This document shows, in pieces, positions 7,988-16,997 of a DNA stretch of 64,000 nt. The translations under genes and the position numbers were made by a program. Below the pieces are notes generated by a model that made no database searches, had not been told where the DNA came from, and saw nothing but the letters and a program-made list of their open reading frames with translations. Numbering within the stretch: position 1 is the stretch's first letter; each line of letters starts with the position of its first letter. The DNA comes from Slackia heliotrinireducens DSM 20476 (lineage in GTDB: Bacteria > Actinomycetota > Coriobacteriia > Coriobacteriales > Eggerthellaceae), in NCBI RefSeq assembly GCF_000023885.1, contig NC_013165.1, positions 2,976,001-3,040,000 of the forward strand, written 5' to 3'.

Positions 7988-8983
7988 TTATGGACGCGCG
8001 GCCTTCTCTACCACGTTGGCGATGACCTCCATGAAGGCGTCGTCGGTGCCCAAACTGGGCACGAAGGTGAACTTCGTGTTCATAATGCCCAGCTCACGGG
8101 CGGCCTCGGTGTGGGCCTTGCGCGCCTCGGTGTCGATGTCCCAGACGGTCTCGATGCAGTCCGTGGCGAAAATGGGGCTCACGGCGCACACGTCGAGCAC
8201 GCCTTCGGACCCCAGCCGGGCCGCTTCGTTTTTCAACATGGGACCCAGCCACTTGCGGCTGTCGAATCGCGACTGGTAGGTGAGCACCCGGTCCTCGGGC
8301 GGGATGCCCAGCCGCTCGCCCACGCGCCGCATGGTTTCTGCGGTGGTATGGGGATACGGGTCGTGGCCCTTCGTGATGTACGAGATGGGAATGGAGTGGT
8401 ACGTCATGATCAGCTTGGAGCCCGGCTTGTACGTCCAGACCCGCGCGATGGAGTCCGCCAGCGCCTCGATGTAGCCCGGCTCCTCCCAGTACTCGAGGAC
8501 CTTGATCAACTCGGGGCCGGCCTCGCCGAACACCTTCTTATATTGGATGTCGAATTCGTCCAGCACGGTGCCGGCACAGGGAATGGTCCACTGCGGATAG
8601 AGCGGCAGCGCGACAATGCGGTCGCAACCGGCGTTCTTGCAGGCCTGAAGGGCGCTTTCGATGGACGGGTTGCCGTAGCGCATGGCCAGTTTCACCAGGT
8701 AGGGCTCGTCCAGGCGCGACTGCAGCTTCTCGTTTACAATGCGGCACTGCTCCTGGGACGTCAGCATGAAGGGGCTGCCTTCCGGCGTCCAGAAGGCCTG
8801 GTAGCGCGGCAGGGTCTTGCGGGGTCGGTTCGGCAGGATGAACAGCTCCATCACCGGTTTCCAAATAATCGGCGGCACGTTGATCAGGTGCCGATCCGCA
8901 AGAAATTGGCGAAGGTACCGACGGATGGCTTCCTCCTCGGGAGCGTCCGCCGTTCCTGTATTCGTAACGATGATGCCGAGCAT
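7988..8983 (-). CDS. hemH: Ferrochelatase (protoheme or coproporphyrin type)
   Basis: This enzyme inserts Fe2+ into a porphyrin. The chosen ATG at 8981-8983 gives MLGIIVTNTGT..., the expected family N-terminus, and follows GGGGAAGAGGA; longer in-frame starts lie upstream without this site. The 331-residue product carries TYHSIPISYITKGHDPYPHT (ferrochelatase signature with the catalytic His), YQSRFDSRKWLGPML, and VSPIFATDCIETVWDI near the C-terminus. In Gram-positive bacteria this family usually works on coproporphyrin III (CpfC), so the exact substrate is uncertain. No other heme-synthesis gene is in the window. It is preceded on the minus strand by a membrane kinase gene. Confidence 0.88.
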   Translation of the reverse strand: MLGIIVTNTGTADAPEEEAIRRYLRQFLADRHLINVPPIIWKPVMELFILPNRPRKTLPRYQAFWTPEGSPFMLTSQEQCRIVNEKLQSRLDEPYLVKLAMRYGNPSIESALQACKNAGCDRIVALPLYPQWTIPCAGTVLDEFDIQYKKVFGEAGPELIKVLEYWEEPGYIEALADSIARVWTYKPGSKLIMTYHSIPISYITKGHDPYPHTTAETMRRVGERLGIPPEDRVLTYQSRFDSRKWLGPMLKNEAARLGSEGVLDVCAVSPIFATDCIETVWDIDTEARKAHTEAARELGIMNTKFTFVPSLGTDDAFMEVIANVVEKAARP

Positions 8984-9142
8984 GCTCGTCCTCTTCCCCA
9001 TAACGGGCACGTGCCCGCAAGCGTCCATACTATGCGTTCGGCTACGGCGACGGTGCATGTGTGCCTTCGCACGAACGCGTCCCTACGTTTATATCATTGT
9101 TCGAGCCTATTGAACCTAGCTAAACCGTCTGGGATTTGCTGC

Positions 9143-10879
9143 CTAATCGCGCTGCGGCACGCCGAACAGCGTCAAGATCACCATGCCCGAAAGCGCCACG
9201 ATGTTGGGGATGAACACCACCAGCATAGGAATGACCGTCGCACCGTCGCTGGAGATGAACTGGGCACACAGGATGGCCGCCAGAATGAGCGCCGCGCCGA
9301 CGAACATGCCTGCGCATGCCAGCCAGCGAACCCCGCGCGTGCACGACAGGGACACGACCATGGCCGCCACCAGCCACGCCACGAACAGCAGCCATATCTC
9401 AGGCCGCATCAGTACGTGCAGCAGGCTGTCGTCCATGCCCGACGTGATGAATGAATGGGCCAGCATGCCCCAGCCCGCCAGCGTCGACGAGCCCGTGCAG
9501 GCCAGCGCGAAAGACACCACGCCTCCGAACGCGGCCGATGCCAGCGCGTCGCGCCACCTGAGCAGGTAGCCGCCCAAAAGCGGAGCCGCCGAGGCAATCC
9601 ACATGCCGCCCAACAGCGGAGCGGCCAGCCCGCAGAACGTCTCCTTCATGCCGAAGCGCCCGCTCAAGAACCACCACACCGCTCCCGCTACGCCCACGAC
9701 CAGGCCTAACACGGGATTGCCCGCCAGCACCAAGGCCGTTGCCATCACAACCACCGCCGCCAGCGAACCAATGGTGGGCAGCGCTCCGCCCAAAACAACC
9801 ATGGCCGCCAGCACGCCCCAGAACACCGCCGTGGCGTTCGCGCCCAGCGACTGGAGCTGGTCGATGCCCATGAGCGACAGCGCGCCGATGAACCCGCATT
9901 CGACCGCCGCGGCCAGGCGCCCGAGAAACTCCCAGCCCCGGCTGCCGATGCGGTCCACGTAGGTTATGTCCGACGGCGGCATCTCCGCGGTGTCGCCGAT
10001 GCCCGAGTCCTCCCGTGCGTCGCCCACGATGACCGCCAGCTCGCGACGTCCGCGGCGGGCATCGCCCAAATGCGGCTGCAGCTCGGCGGCGAACTCCTCC
10101 ACGGAGTCGTAGCGCCCTTCCCGCTCGATGGCCAGCGCCTTGAACAGCACGTCGTCGGCTTCTTCCGAAAAATCGTTTCTGACCTGCGACGGTATGACGA
10201 TTTCCGCGTTCTCGATGGCCGATTCGGCCGCTGCCAGGTCGTTGGCGTAAAAGGGGTTGTCGCCGGTCAGCATCTGGTAGGTCATGGCCGCCAGGGCCCA
10301 CTCGTCGGTGCGCTCGTCCAGCGCCTCGAGCCGCATCTGCTCCAGCGGCATGTAGCCGATGGTGCCGCCCACCGCCCGGCCGTAGCCCGCCTCGTGGGAC
10401 AGCTGCGCCAGTCCGAAGTCGGACACCTTCACTTCGCCCTGCCGGTTGATCAACACGTTGTCGGGCTTGATGTCCATGTGCAGCACCAGGTTGTCGTGGG
10501 CGAAATCCAGCGCGTGGGCCACCGCCCCGAACACGCAGGCGCACACGTCGGCGGACAGCATCCCCTCGCGCTGCATGAGCTCGGTCAACGTTACGCCGTC
10601 CACATATTCCATAATCAGATACGCCATGTCGCCTTCGATTTCGAAGTCGAGCACGCCCACGATGGAACGGTCGCTCAGCATGGCGGCCGTGCGGGCCTCG
10701 GTCAGACCCGGAATCTCGGATTCGGGCACGTCAAGACCGATGGGCATGTTGTCCAGCCGCAGGCATTTGATGGCCACGCGGCGCTGGATGCGGGTGTCCC
10801 ACGCCACCTGCACGGTGGCATAGCCGCCCTTTCCGGCCGTACCGAGTGGACGGTATCTGTTCAAGATGAGATTTTGCAC
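9143..10879 (-). CDS. Membrane-anchored serine/threonine protein kinase (non-RD type) with polytopic C-terminus
   Basis: The 578-residue protein has an N-terminal Hanks-type kinase domain, residues about 8-270. It shows the glycine-rich loop GTAGKGGYATVQ, the ATP-binding lysine in RRVAIKCL (Lys38), the catalytic loop HMDIKPDN (about 133-140) and the metal-binding DFGLAQ. The usual Arg of the HRD motif is Met, which makes it a non-RD kinase. The second half (about 320-578) is a series of hydrophobic segments consistent with 7-9 membrane spans. No PASTA or other sensor domain is seen. It is divergent from the FHA/PP2C/PknB cluster, so it may feed that network. Its activator and substrates are unknown. 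Confidence 0.88.
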   Translation of the reverse strand: MQNLILNRYRPLGTAGKGGYATVQVAWDTRIQRRVAIKCLRLDNMPIGLDVPESEIPGLTEARTAAMLSDRSIVGVLDFEIEGDMAYLIMEYVDGVTLTELMQREGMLSADVCACVFGAVAHALDFAHDNLVLHMDIKPDNVLINRQGEVKVSDFGLAQLSHEAGYGRAVGGTIGYMPLEQMRLEALDERTDEWALAAMTYQMLTGDNPFYANDLAAAESAIENAEIVIPSQVRNDFSEEADDVLFKALAIEREGRYDSVEEFAAELQPHLGDARRGRRELAVIVGDAREDSGIGDTAEMPPSDITYVDRIGSRGWEFLGRLAAAVECGFIGALSLMGIDQLQSLGANATAVFWGVLAAMVVLGGALPTIGSLAAVVVMATALVLAGNPVLGLVVGVAGAVWWFLSGRFGMKETFCGLAAPLLGGMWIASAAPLLGGYLLRWRDALASAAFGGVVSFALACTGSSTLAGWGMLAHSFITSGMDDSLLHVLMRPEIWLLFVAWLVAAMVVSLSCTRGVRWLACAGMFVGAALILAAILCAQFISSDGATVIPMLVVFIPNIVALSGMVILTLFGVPQRD

Positions 10880-10966
10880 GTGACAAGCCTTTCATCTACA
10901 ATGAAGAGCTATTATATAGGTCTTAAGCTCACATGAACTATAACCGCAGAAAGGCTTGAGGTTTCC
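10880..10966. promoter_or_regulatory. Divergent promoter region, membrane kinase / fhaA
   Basis: The 87-base gap is AT-rich compared with its surroundings and contains TATTATATAGG near 10909-10920, usable as a -10 region. It must carry the promoter of the kinase (minus) and the whole FHA-PknB unit (plus). Confidence 0.45.
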
Positions 10967-12391
10967 ATGGGTTTTTTCTCTAAATTTGAAGGCAAAATGG
11001 AGGATACGTTCGAAGGTACGGCGAACAAAATCTCCAACGCCCCTATCTCTCCGGTCCAAATCGTGAAGAAAGCCGAAAAGCAGATGCGCCGCGAACGCGT
11101 CGTTTCCGCCGGCAAGGAGTACGCGCCCACGCTGTACACCGTTCTGGTCAACGCCGACGACGATCAGCGCCTGTTCGGCTTCTACCCCACGCTGGCCGGC
11201 GAAACCGAAACCCGCCTGGCTGCCACCGCAAGCGACGAGGGCCTGTTCATGGACGGCCAGCCCCTGGTGCGCTTCATCGTGGATGAAAACCTGAAGCACG
11301 GCAAATTCGACGTCATCGCCGAAGTGGTCAGCGCGCCCATCATCGAGGAGCTGCGCAAGGAAGAGATGCAGCGCTACGGCATGGCCGCATCTGAGCAGTC
11401 TGTGGTTTCCGCCCAGCCCGTCGCCATGCCCGACCCGCAGCCTGTCGTGGCCCAAAGCCCCGTCCAGGTCCGCCCGGGCCTCGATTTGCCGGACATCTTC
11501 GGCGCCGACCCCGAGCCCGTCGCTGCCGTGCCCGCCTTCGCACAGCAGCCCTTCGGTTACCAGCAGGACGCCTACGGCATGCAGAACGGAGCCTATCCGC
11601 AGACCGCTAACGATATGGCCTACCCGCAGGCTTCCGACTACCAGCCCGTCGAAGAGGTCAAGCCCCCTCTGCCCTATGTGCCCGAGGAGGAGATCGACCG
11701 TTCCATCGATTACGGCGAGTACACCTTCGACAGCCACAATTTCACCGATTACAACGCACCCCAGGAGCCTGAGGCCGAAGAGCAGCCCGCTCAGAACGCC
11801 GCCCATCCCGTGACCTCCAATCCGCTGGTCGCAAGCGGCACCGCTCTGCCCGACCTGCCTTCCACGGCTCCGGACAACGACACCTATGCGGCCCAAGGCC
11901 AGGTATTCGGCGCACCTGCCGCCCAGGTCCAGGCTCCGCAGCAGTATCAGCAGCCCCAGTACCAGCAGCAGTACGGCTACCAGCAGCCCTACCAACAGCC
12001 CTACGGTTACCAGCAGCCTGCCCAGCAGTACAACCCCTATGCGCCCGCTACCAGCGCGTTCGTCGGCGGCCAGCAGCAGGTCGGATATCCGCCTGCGCAG
12101 CGTGCGGCTGTAGCGCGCCTTATCGACACGGCGTCCAACCGCGCCTACGCACTGGCAACCCAGCGCGTACTGGTGGGTCGCGAAACCTCCAATGACATCG
12201 TGGTGAACGACCTGAACACCAGCCGCCACCACGCTGAAATCCACTTCGAGCCCCAGGGCGTCTGGGTCATCACCGATTTGGGCTCCACCAACGGAACCTA
12301 CGTCAACGGCCAGCCCGTTTCCCGCCGCGGCCTGCAGGAAGGCGACCGCATCACCCTGGGCGCCACGGATTTCATCTTCACGCTGCGCTAA
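10967..12391 (+). CDS. fhaA: FhaA-like protein: DUF3662 plus Tyr/Gln/Pro-rich linker plus C-terminal FHA domain
   Basis: The 474-residue protein has an N-terminal DUF3662 domain (residues about 1-125, beginning MGFFSKFEGKMEDTFEG). A long disordered linker follows, very rich in Gln, Tyr and Pro (about 310-375, repeats of the type QQPYQQPYGYQQ). The C-terminal FHA domain (about 395-474) has the phosphothreonine-binding residues in VGRETSND, SRHHAEI and DLGSTNGTYVNG. In mycobacteria FhaA binds phosphorylated MviN/PBP partners and is a PknB substrate. Here too it opens the cluster with FhaB-like, PstP-like, SEDS-PBP and PknB genes. ATG is chosen after GAGGTTTCC. Confidence 0.92.
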   Translation: MGFFSKFEGKMEDTFEGTANKISNAPISPVQIVKKAEKQMRRERVVSAGKEYAPTLYTVLVNADDDQRLFGFYPTLAGETETRLAATASDEGLFMDGQPLVRFIVDENLKHGKFDVIAEVVSAPIIEELRKEEMQRYGMAASEQSVVSAQPVAMPDPQPVVAQSPVQVRPGLDLPDIFGADPEPVAAVPAFAQQPFGYQQDAYGMQNGAYPQTANDMAYPQASDYQPVEEVKPPLPYVPEEEIDRSIDYGEYTFDSHNFTDYNAPQEPEAEEQPAQNAAHPVTSNPLVASGTALPDLPSTAPDNDTYAAQGQVFGAPAAQVQAPQQYQQPQYQQQYGYQQPYQQPYGYQQPAQQYNPYAPATSAFVGGQQQVGYPPAQRAAVARLIDTASNRAYALATQRVLVGRETSNDIVVNDLNTSRHHAEIHFEPQGVWVITDLGSTNGTYVNGQPVSRRGLQEGDRITLGATDFIFTLR

Positions 12392-12406
12392 CGTTAGGAG
12401 ACTTGC

Positions 12407-12820
12407 TTGATTGACGTCATCCTGCTCGGAGTGCGTTTGCTCTTCGTAGCGCTGCTCTACCTGTTCCTGTTCGCCATCATGCGCACAGGAGTCGGCCTGG
12501 TCAAAGGCCAGCGTAAAAAAGAAAAGGCCTGGCGCCTCATCGTGGAGAAGGGGCCCAAGGAGCTGCGCGGCGTGAAAACGCCGGTCCACGGCCCCATCAT
12601 CGTCGGCCGCGCCCCCGGCGCGGACATCGTCATCGGCGCCAGCTACGTGTCGGGCCGCCACGCCCGGTTCTCCCTCATGGGCCAGAACCTGTTCGTGGAG
12701 GACCTGGGCTCCCGCAACGGCACGGCCGTCAACGGCCAGCGCATCGGCCAGCCCACGGCACTGCATGACAACGACCTCGTCAACGTAGGCGACGTCGCCA
12801 TCCGGGTGAGGTTCGAATAA
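12407..12820 (+). CDS. fhaB: FhaB/FipA-like FHA-domain protein with N-terminal membrane anchor
   Basis: The 137-residue protein starts at a TTG that follows GTTAGGAG with good spacing. Residues 4-25 form one membrane span, a short basic stretch follows (KGQRKKEKAWR), and residues 64-137 form an FHA domain with VGRAPGADIVIG, SGRHARF and DLGSRNGTAVNG. Mycobacterial FhaB is a small PknB substrate linked to cell division. The stop overlaps the start of the phosphatase gene in the form TAATG, which indicates translational coupling. Confidence 0.9.
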   Translation: MIDVILLGVRLLFVALLYLFLFAIMRTGVGLVKGQRKKEKAWRLIVEKGPKELRGVKTPVHGPIIVGRAPGADIVIGASYVSGRHARFSLMGQNLFVEDLGSRNGTAVNGQRIGQPTALHDNDLVNVGDVAIRVRFE

Positions 12821-14097
12821 TGGCTTCATCCGGCACTACACGCGGAAGGCACGCCAGGGGTTCCGTCCTGACCTTCGGCTCCCGCACCGATGTGGGCCTG
12901 GTCCGCGACCACAACGAAGACAGCCTCGTGGTGCGCGCACCGTTCTTCGCCGTCGCCGACGGCATGGGCGGGCACGCCGCAGGAGAGGTCGCCAGCGAAA
13001 TCGCCGTGCAGACCCTTTCCGCCGAGGCGCCTTCCACCGCAGACGCCGACAACCTGGCGCGCGCGGTGGTTTCCGCAAACCGTAACATCATACGCGCAGC
13101 TCAAAGCGGCAAGGGCCGCAAAGGCATGGGCACCACCGTCACCGCCGCCATCGTCGAGGGCAAACGCCTGGTGGTGGCTCAGGTCGGCGACTCCCGCGCC
13201 TACCTTCTGCACGAAGGATCGCTGCAGCGCATCACCCGCGACCATTCCCTCGTGGCCGATCTGGTCGAAAGCGGCCAGATTACCGAGGAGGAGGCCCGCG
13301 TGCACCCCAACCGCAGCGTCATCACCCGCGCGCTGGGGTCGGATTCGCATACCCTGCCCGACATCTACGAGCTCAACGTCAACCCTGGCGACCGCCTTAT
13401 GATCTGCTCCGACGGTCTGTCCAGTATGGTGCCCGACGAGGGATTGGAGAAAATCCTCGCCGGCATCGCCGACCCTCAGGCCTGCGCCGACAAGCTGGTG
13501 GCTGCCGCCCTGCGCGAAGGCGGCCACGACAACGTGACCACCATCGTCGTGGACATCCCCGGTGACGAGGAGCGGGTCCGCCGCCGCGTCAGCCGCAAAT
13601 CCCGCATCTCGGCCATCTTCGGGCTGATCATATTCCTCGCCGTCATCGCCGGGGCCGTGTTCGGCGGCAACGCCTACCTGAACCACGTGGCGTTCCTGAC
13701 CGCCAACGACACGGGCGAAGTGGTCATCTGCCGCGGCCTGCCCGGCAAGGTGCTGGGCTTCCAAACCTGGGAGGTCGACACAGCCACCGGCGTTTCCGTC
13801 GAGGACCTGGACCTGCCCACCACCACCATCGAACGCCTGACCACCGAAGGCATCCGCGTGGATTCCGTCGAAGACGCCGAGGGCCTGCTTGCCACCTGGC
13901 AGGAGCAGGCGAAGGACTCCACGGCAACACCCGGCGCCAGCAGCACCGATGCCGCCGTGCCCGGCGCGGAGGGCGCCACCTTCGAAGAGATGGAAGACCC
14001 CGCTGCCGACCTGACCGACGAGGAGCAGCAAGCCCTTGAGAACAGCAACGTGGAAGCCGGCGGCAACGCCGTCGCCCCCTCGGGAGGTGATCGATAA
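12820..14097 (+). CDS. pstP: PP2C-family Ser/Thr phosphatase with transmembrane segment (PstP-like)
   Basis: This 425-residue protein has an N-terminal PP2C domain (about 10-245) with the metal-binding motifs VRDHNEDS, VADGMGGHAAGE, VGDSRAYL, ICSDGLSSMV and GGHDNVTTIVV. A single membrane span near residues 265-285 is followed by an extracytoplasmic region and an acidic, low-complexity tail. In actinobacteria PstP reverses PknA/PknB phosphorylation, including on FHA proteins and penicillin-binding proteins, and the surrounding genes fit that role. It overlaps fhaB by one base and the downstream SEDS-PBP gene by one base (TAATG), so the three are coupled. Confidence 0.93.
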   Translation: MASSGTTRGRHARGSVLTFGSRTDVGLVRDHNEDSLVVRAPFFAVADGMGGHAAGEVASEIAVQTLSAEAPSTADADNLARAVVSANRNIIRAAQSGKGRKGMGTTVTAAIVEGKRLVVAQVGDSRAYLLHEGSLQRITRDHSLVADLVESGQITEEEARVHPNRSVITRALGSDSHTLPDIYELNVNPGDRLMICSDGLSSMVPDEGLEKILAGIADPQACADKLVAAALREGGHDNVTTIVVDIPGDEERVRRRVSRKSRISAIFGLIIFLAVIAGAVFGGNAYLNHVAFLTANDTGEVVICRGLPGKVLGFQTWEVDTATGVSVEDLDLPTTTIERLTTEGIRVDSVEDAEGLLATWQEQAKDSTATPGASSTDAAVPGAEGATFEEMEDPAADLTDEEQQALENSNVEAGGNAVAPSGGDR

Positions 14098-16898
14098 TGT
14101 CTCGCCGTACCACCGAGCTTCTGCTGCTCTGCCTGGCAGCCCCCATCGTGCTGCTGCTGTTCGCCAGCATCCTCATGCACGACGGCCTTGCCCTGTCCGT
14201 GGAATCTCTGGCCGTGCCCATCGGCCTGTTCGCCGCCTTCGTGGTGGCTCACGTGGCCGTGCGCATCTTCGCCAAGAACGCCGACCCGGCCATCCTGCCC
14301 ATCGCCTTCGCACTTTCGGGCATCGGCATCGCATTTGTCACACGACTCGCTCCTGACCTGGCAATACGCCAGGTCGTCTGGCTGTTTGCCAGCATCATCT
14401 GCATGGTTGTCGTGCTGGCGGCCGTCCGCAACTTGGACCGCCTCATCCGGTACAAGTACACGCTCATGCTGGTCGGCATCATCCTGCTCATCTCGCCGAT
14501 GCTCCCCGGCATCGGCATGGAGGTCCTGGGCAGCCGCATTTGGCTGCACATCGGCCCCTTCAGTTTCCAGCCCGGCGAAATCGCTAAGGTTTGCATCATC
14601 TTGTTTTTGGCCGGATACCTGGCCCAGAACCGCGAGATGCTGTCGGTCTTCACCGTGCGCGTAGGCCGCTTCCGCATTCCGGATCTGGCCACCCTGCTGC
14701 CGTTGCTGCTCATGTTCGCCATCTCGTTCCTCATCGTCGTGTTCGAGAAGGATCTGGGCTCGGCTCTGGTCTGCTACGTCCTGTTCCTGGTCATGCTGTA
14801 TGTGGCCAGCGGCCGAAAGCTCTACCTGGTCGTGGGCTTCGGCCTGGCCGGCATCGGCGCCGTTGCGCTGTACATGCTGTTCGGCCACGTGCAGATTCGC
14901 GTCAACACCTGGCTCGACCCCTTCTCCGATGCCCAGAACACCGGCTACCAGCTGTGCCAGTCCATCTACTCGATGGCCGACGGCGGCATGCTGGGCGTCG
15001 GTGTCGGAAACGGCCTGGCTCAATACATCCCCGTCGTGGAATCCGACTTCATCTTTGCCGCCATCGCCGAGGAAATCGGCCTGTTGGGCGGCGCGGCGGT
15101 TCTGCTGCTCTACCTGTCGCTGGCCATCCGAGGTTTCGCCACGGCGGCCCGCGCGAAAAGCGACGTCTCCGCACTGGTGGCCGTGGGCTGCACCACCGTC
15201 ATCGTGCTCCAGGCCTTCATCATCGTGGGCGGCGTCACGCGCCTCATTCCGCTGACCGGCCTGACCCTGCCCTTCATCAGCCAGGGCGGCTCCTCGCTTC
15301 TGGCCACCTTCATCGAGATAGCCCTGTTGCTGCGCTGTGGCGACGAGGGCACCGGCCTGACCAGCGAAATGACCGACGGCACTCGCGCCATGAAGCCCAT
15401 CGGCTCGCACGCCAGCCTCGCCGATGACTCCGGCGTGCTGGGCCGCGTGGCCTTGGGCAAGCGCCTGACCGCCTGCATGGTAGCCTTCGCCCTGCTGTTC
15501 GCCGCGTTGGTCGCCAACCTGACCTACGTCATGATCGTCAAGGCCGACGACTACCAGAGCTATCCGGGCAACAACCATACGCTATACACCGAGGCGAAGA
15601 CCGAGCGCGGCTCCATCTCAACCTACGACGGCGTGGTGCTGGCCCAAAGCGTCCGCCAGGACGACGGCACCTACGTGCGCGAATACCCGCAGGGTTCCAT
15701 GGCGAGCCACGTGGTGGGCTACTACTCGCAGCAGTACGGCCTGTCAGGTATCGAAGCCTCCATGAACGACGCCCTCAAGGGGCAGTCCAACTACGCCACC
15801 TGGCAGGACGTCGTCGACAGCATGGCCGGCATCGAGTCGCCGGGCAACGACGTAACCCTGACGCTGAACTCCGAGATCCAAACCCTGGCCGAGCAGCAGC
15901 TGGAAGGCTACGCCGGCGCCATCGTGGTTATGGATCCGTCCACCGGCGCCATTCTGGCCTGTGCCAGCGCACCCACCTACTCCAACGACCAGATCGATGC
16001 GATCCTGGCAGGCGAAGGTTCCGACGGCGCGCTGGTCAACCGCGCGACGGGCGCCCTGTACGCTCCGGGCTCCACCTTCAAGGTGGTTTCGCTGGTGGCC
16101 GCCATCGAAAACGACGTGGCCGACGGCGACACGCTCATCGAGTCCCCCGCCGAGATGGAAATCGGCAACGCCAGCGTCACCAACCTGCATGACTACGACT
16201 ACGGCCAGATCACGCTGGCAGAGGCCTTGGCAGTGTCCTCCAACACCGCCTTCGCCCAGCTGGGCGTGGATGTCGGCGCCGAGAACCTGGTCGCAACCTC
16301 CGAGGCCTTCGGATTCAACCGCGTGCTCAACGGCTTCGAGCTGCCGCTGACCACCAGCCTTATGCCCGACCCCGACGAGATGACCACGTGGGAAACCGCC
16401 TGGGCCGCCGTGGGTCAGCCCGTCGGCGAGCACGAGAGCCCCGCCGGCCCGCAGGCCACGGTCCTGCAGATGGCCATGGTGGCTTCGGCCATCGCCAACG
16501 ACGGCGTGCTCCAGCAGCCGTATTTTGTGGAAGGTGTATACAATGCCGACGGCGAGCGGAGTTATGCCGCCACGCCGCGTTCATTGGGCACTATTATGAG
16601 TAAGAGCACCGCAGAAGAAATGACCGACATCATGATCGGCGTGGTCGAAGACGGCACGGGTACCGACGCCGCCGTCTACGGCACGACAGTCGCCGGCAAA
16701 ACCGGCACCGCCGAAACCGGCAAGGAGAACCCGGACAGCTGGTTTATCGGGTTCGCCCCCGCCGACAACCCCACCGTGGTTGTGGCCGTCCTGATAGAGG
16801 AAGGCGTCAACTACAGCACCGACGACATGGCCGGTCTGGCCAGTGCCCGTGCCTCGGTCATCATCGAGCGCACGCTCGAGCTGGAAGGGGTGCTATGA
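14097..16898 (+). CDS. Single-polypeptide fusion of a SEDS glycosyltransferase (FtsW/RodA) and a penicillin-binding transpeptidase
   Basis: One uninterrupted 933-residue frame joins two enzymes that are normally separate. Residues 1 to about 415 form an FtsW/RodA/SpoVE-type polymerase with many membrane spans; landmarks are FEKDLGSALV, the loop WLDPFSDAQNTGYQLCQS and FISQGGSSLL. A linker leads to another span near 457-480. The rest is a class B-like transpeptidase: active-site STFK with Ser659 and Lys662, SSN at 714-716 and KTG at 868-870. Together they should polymerise and cross-link peptidoglycan. In other actinobacteria rodA and pbpA are adjacent genes in this same cluster. The start overlaps the phosphatase stop. 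Confidence 0.93.
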   Translation: MSRRTTELLLLCLAAPIVLLLFASILMHDGLALSVESLAVPIGLFAAFVVAHVAVRIFAKNADPAILPIAFALSGIGIAFVTRLAPDLAIRQVVWLFASIICMVVVLAAVRNLDRLIRYKYTLMLVGIILLISPMLPGIGMEVLGSRIWLHIGPFSFQPGEIAKVCIILFLAGYLAQNREMLSVFTVRVGRFRIPDLATLLPLLLMFAISFLIVVFEKDLGSALVCYVLFLVMLYVASGRKLYLVVGFGLAGIGAVALYMLFGHVQIRVNTWLDPFSDAQNTGYQLCQSIYSMADGGMLGVGVGNGLAQYIPVVESDFIFAAIAEEIGLLGGAAVLLLYLSLAIRGFATAARAKSDVSALVAVGCTTVIVLQAFIIVGGVTRLIPLTGLTLPFISQGGSSLLATFIEIALLLRCGDEGTGLTSEMTDGTRAMKPIGSHASLADDSGVLGRVALGKRLTACMVAFALLFAALVANLTYVMIVKADDYQSYPGNNHTLYTEAKTERGSISTYDGVVLAQSVRQDDGTYVREYPQGSMASHVVGYYSQQYGLSGIEASMNDALKGQSNYATWQDVVDSMAGIESPGNDVTLTLNSEIQTLAEQQLEGYAGAIVVMDPSTGAILACASAPTYSNDQIDAILAGEGSDGALVNRATGALYAPGSTFKVVSLVAAIENDVADGDTLIESPAEMEIGNASVTNLHDYDYGQITLAEALAVSSNTAFAQLGVDVGAENLVATSEAFGFNRVLNGFELPLTTSLMPDPDEMTTWETAWAAVGQPVGEHESPAGPQATVLQMAMVASAIANDGVLQQPYFVEGVYNADGERSYAATPRSLGTIMSKSTAEEMTDIMIGVVEDGTGTDAAVYGTTVAGKTGTAETGKENPDSWFIGFAPADNPTVVVAVLIEEGVNYSTDDMAGLASARASVIIERTLELEGVL

Positions 16899-16920
16899 TG
16901 CCCTTGAAATGCCGTTTTAC

Positions 16921-16972
16921 CCGAGGATTCGCCTCGGTTGCTTTGATAGATTACATCCCCGCTTGCGGGATG
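16921..16972. repeat. Two small hairpins between the SEDS-PBP and pknB genes
   Basis: CCGAGG/CCTCGG (16921-16937) and CATCCC/GGGATG (16954-16972) are both perfect 6-base stems in the 99-base gap. Neither has a T-run, so they may be processing or attenuation structures that lower pknB expression rather than stop it. Confidence 0.4.
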
Positions 16973-16997
16973 CCGACGTATACGAAGGAAGTGCACC

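Noticed and set aside
11940-12035. CAG/TAC-rich short repeats resembling a CRISPR or tandem array
   Set aside because: They encode the Gln/Tyr/Pro-rich linker of the FhaA-like protein in frame, with no spacers. The same applies to 23052-23108 in the zinc-ribbon gene.
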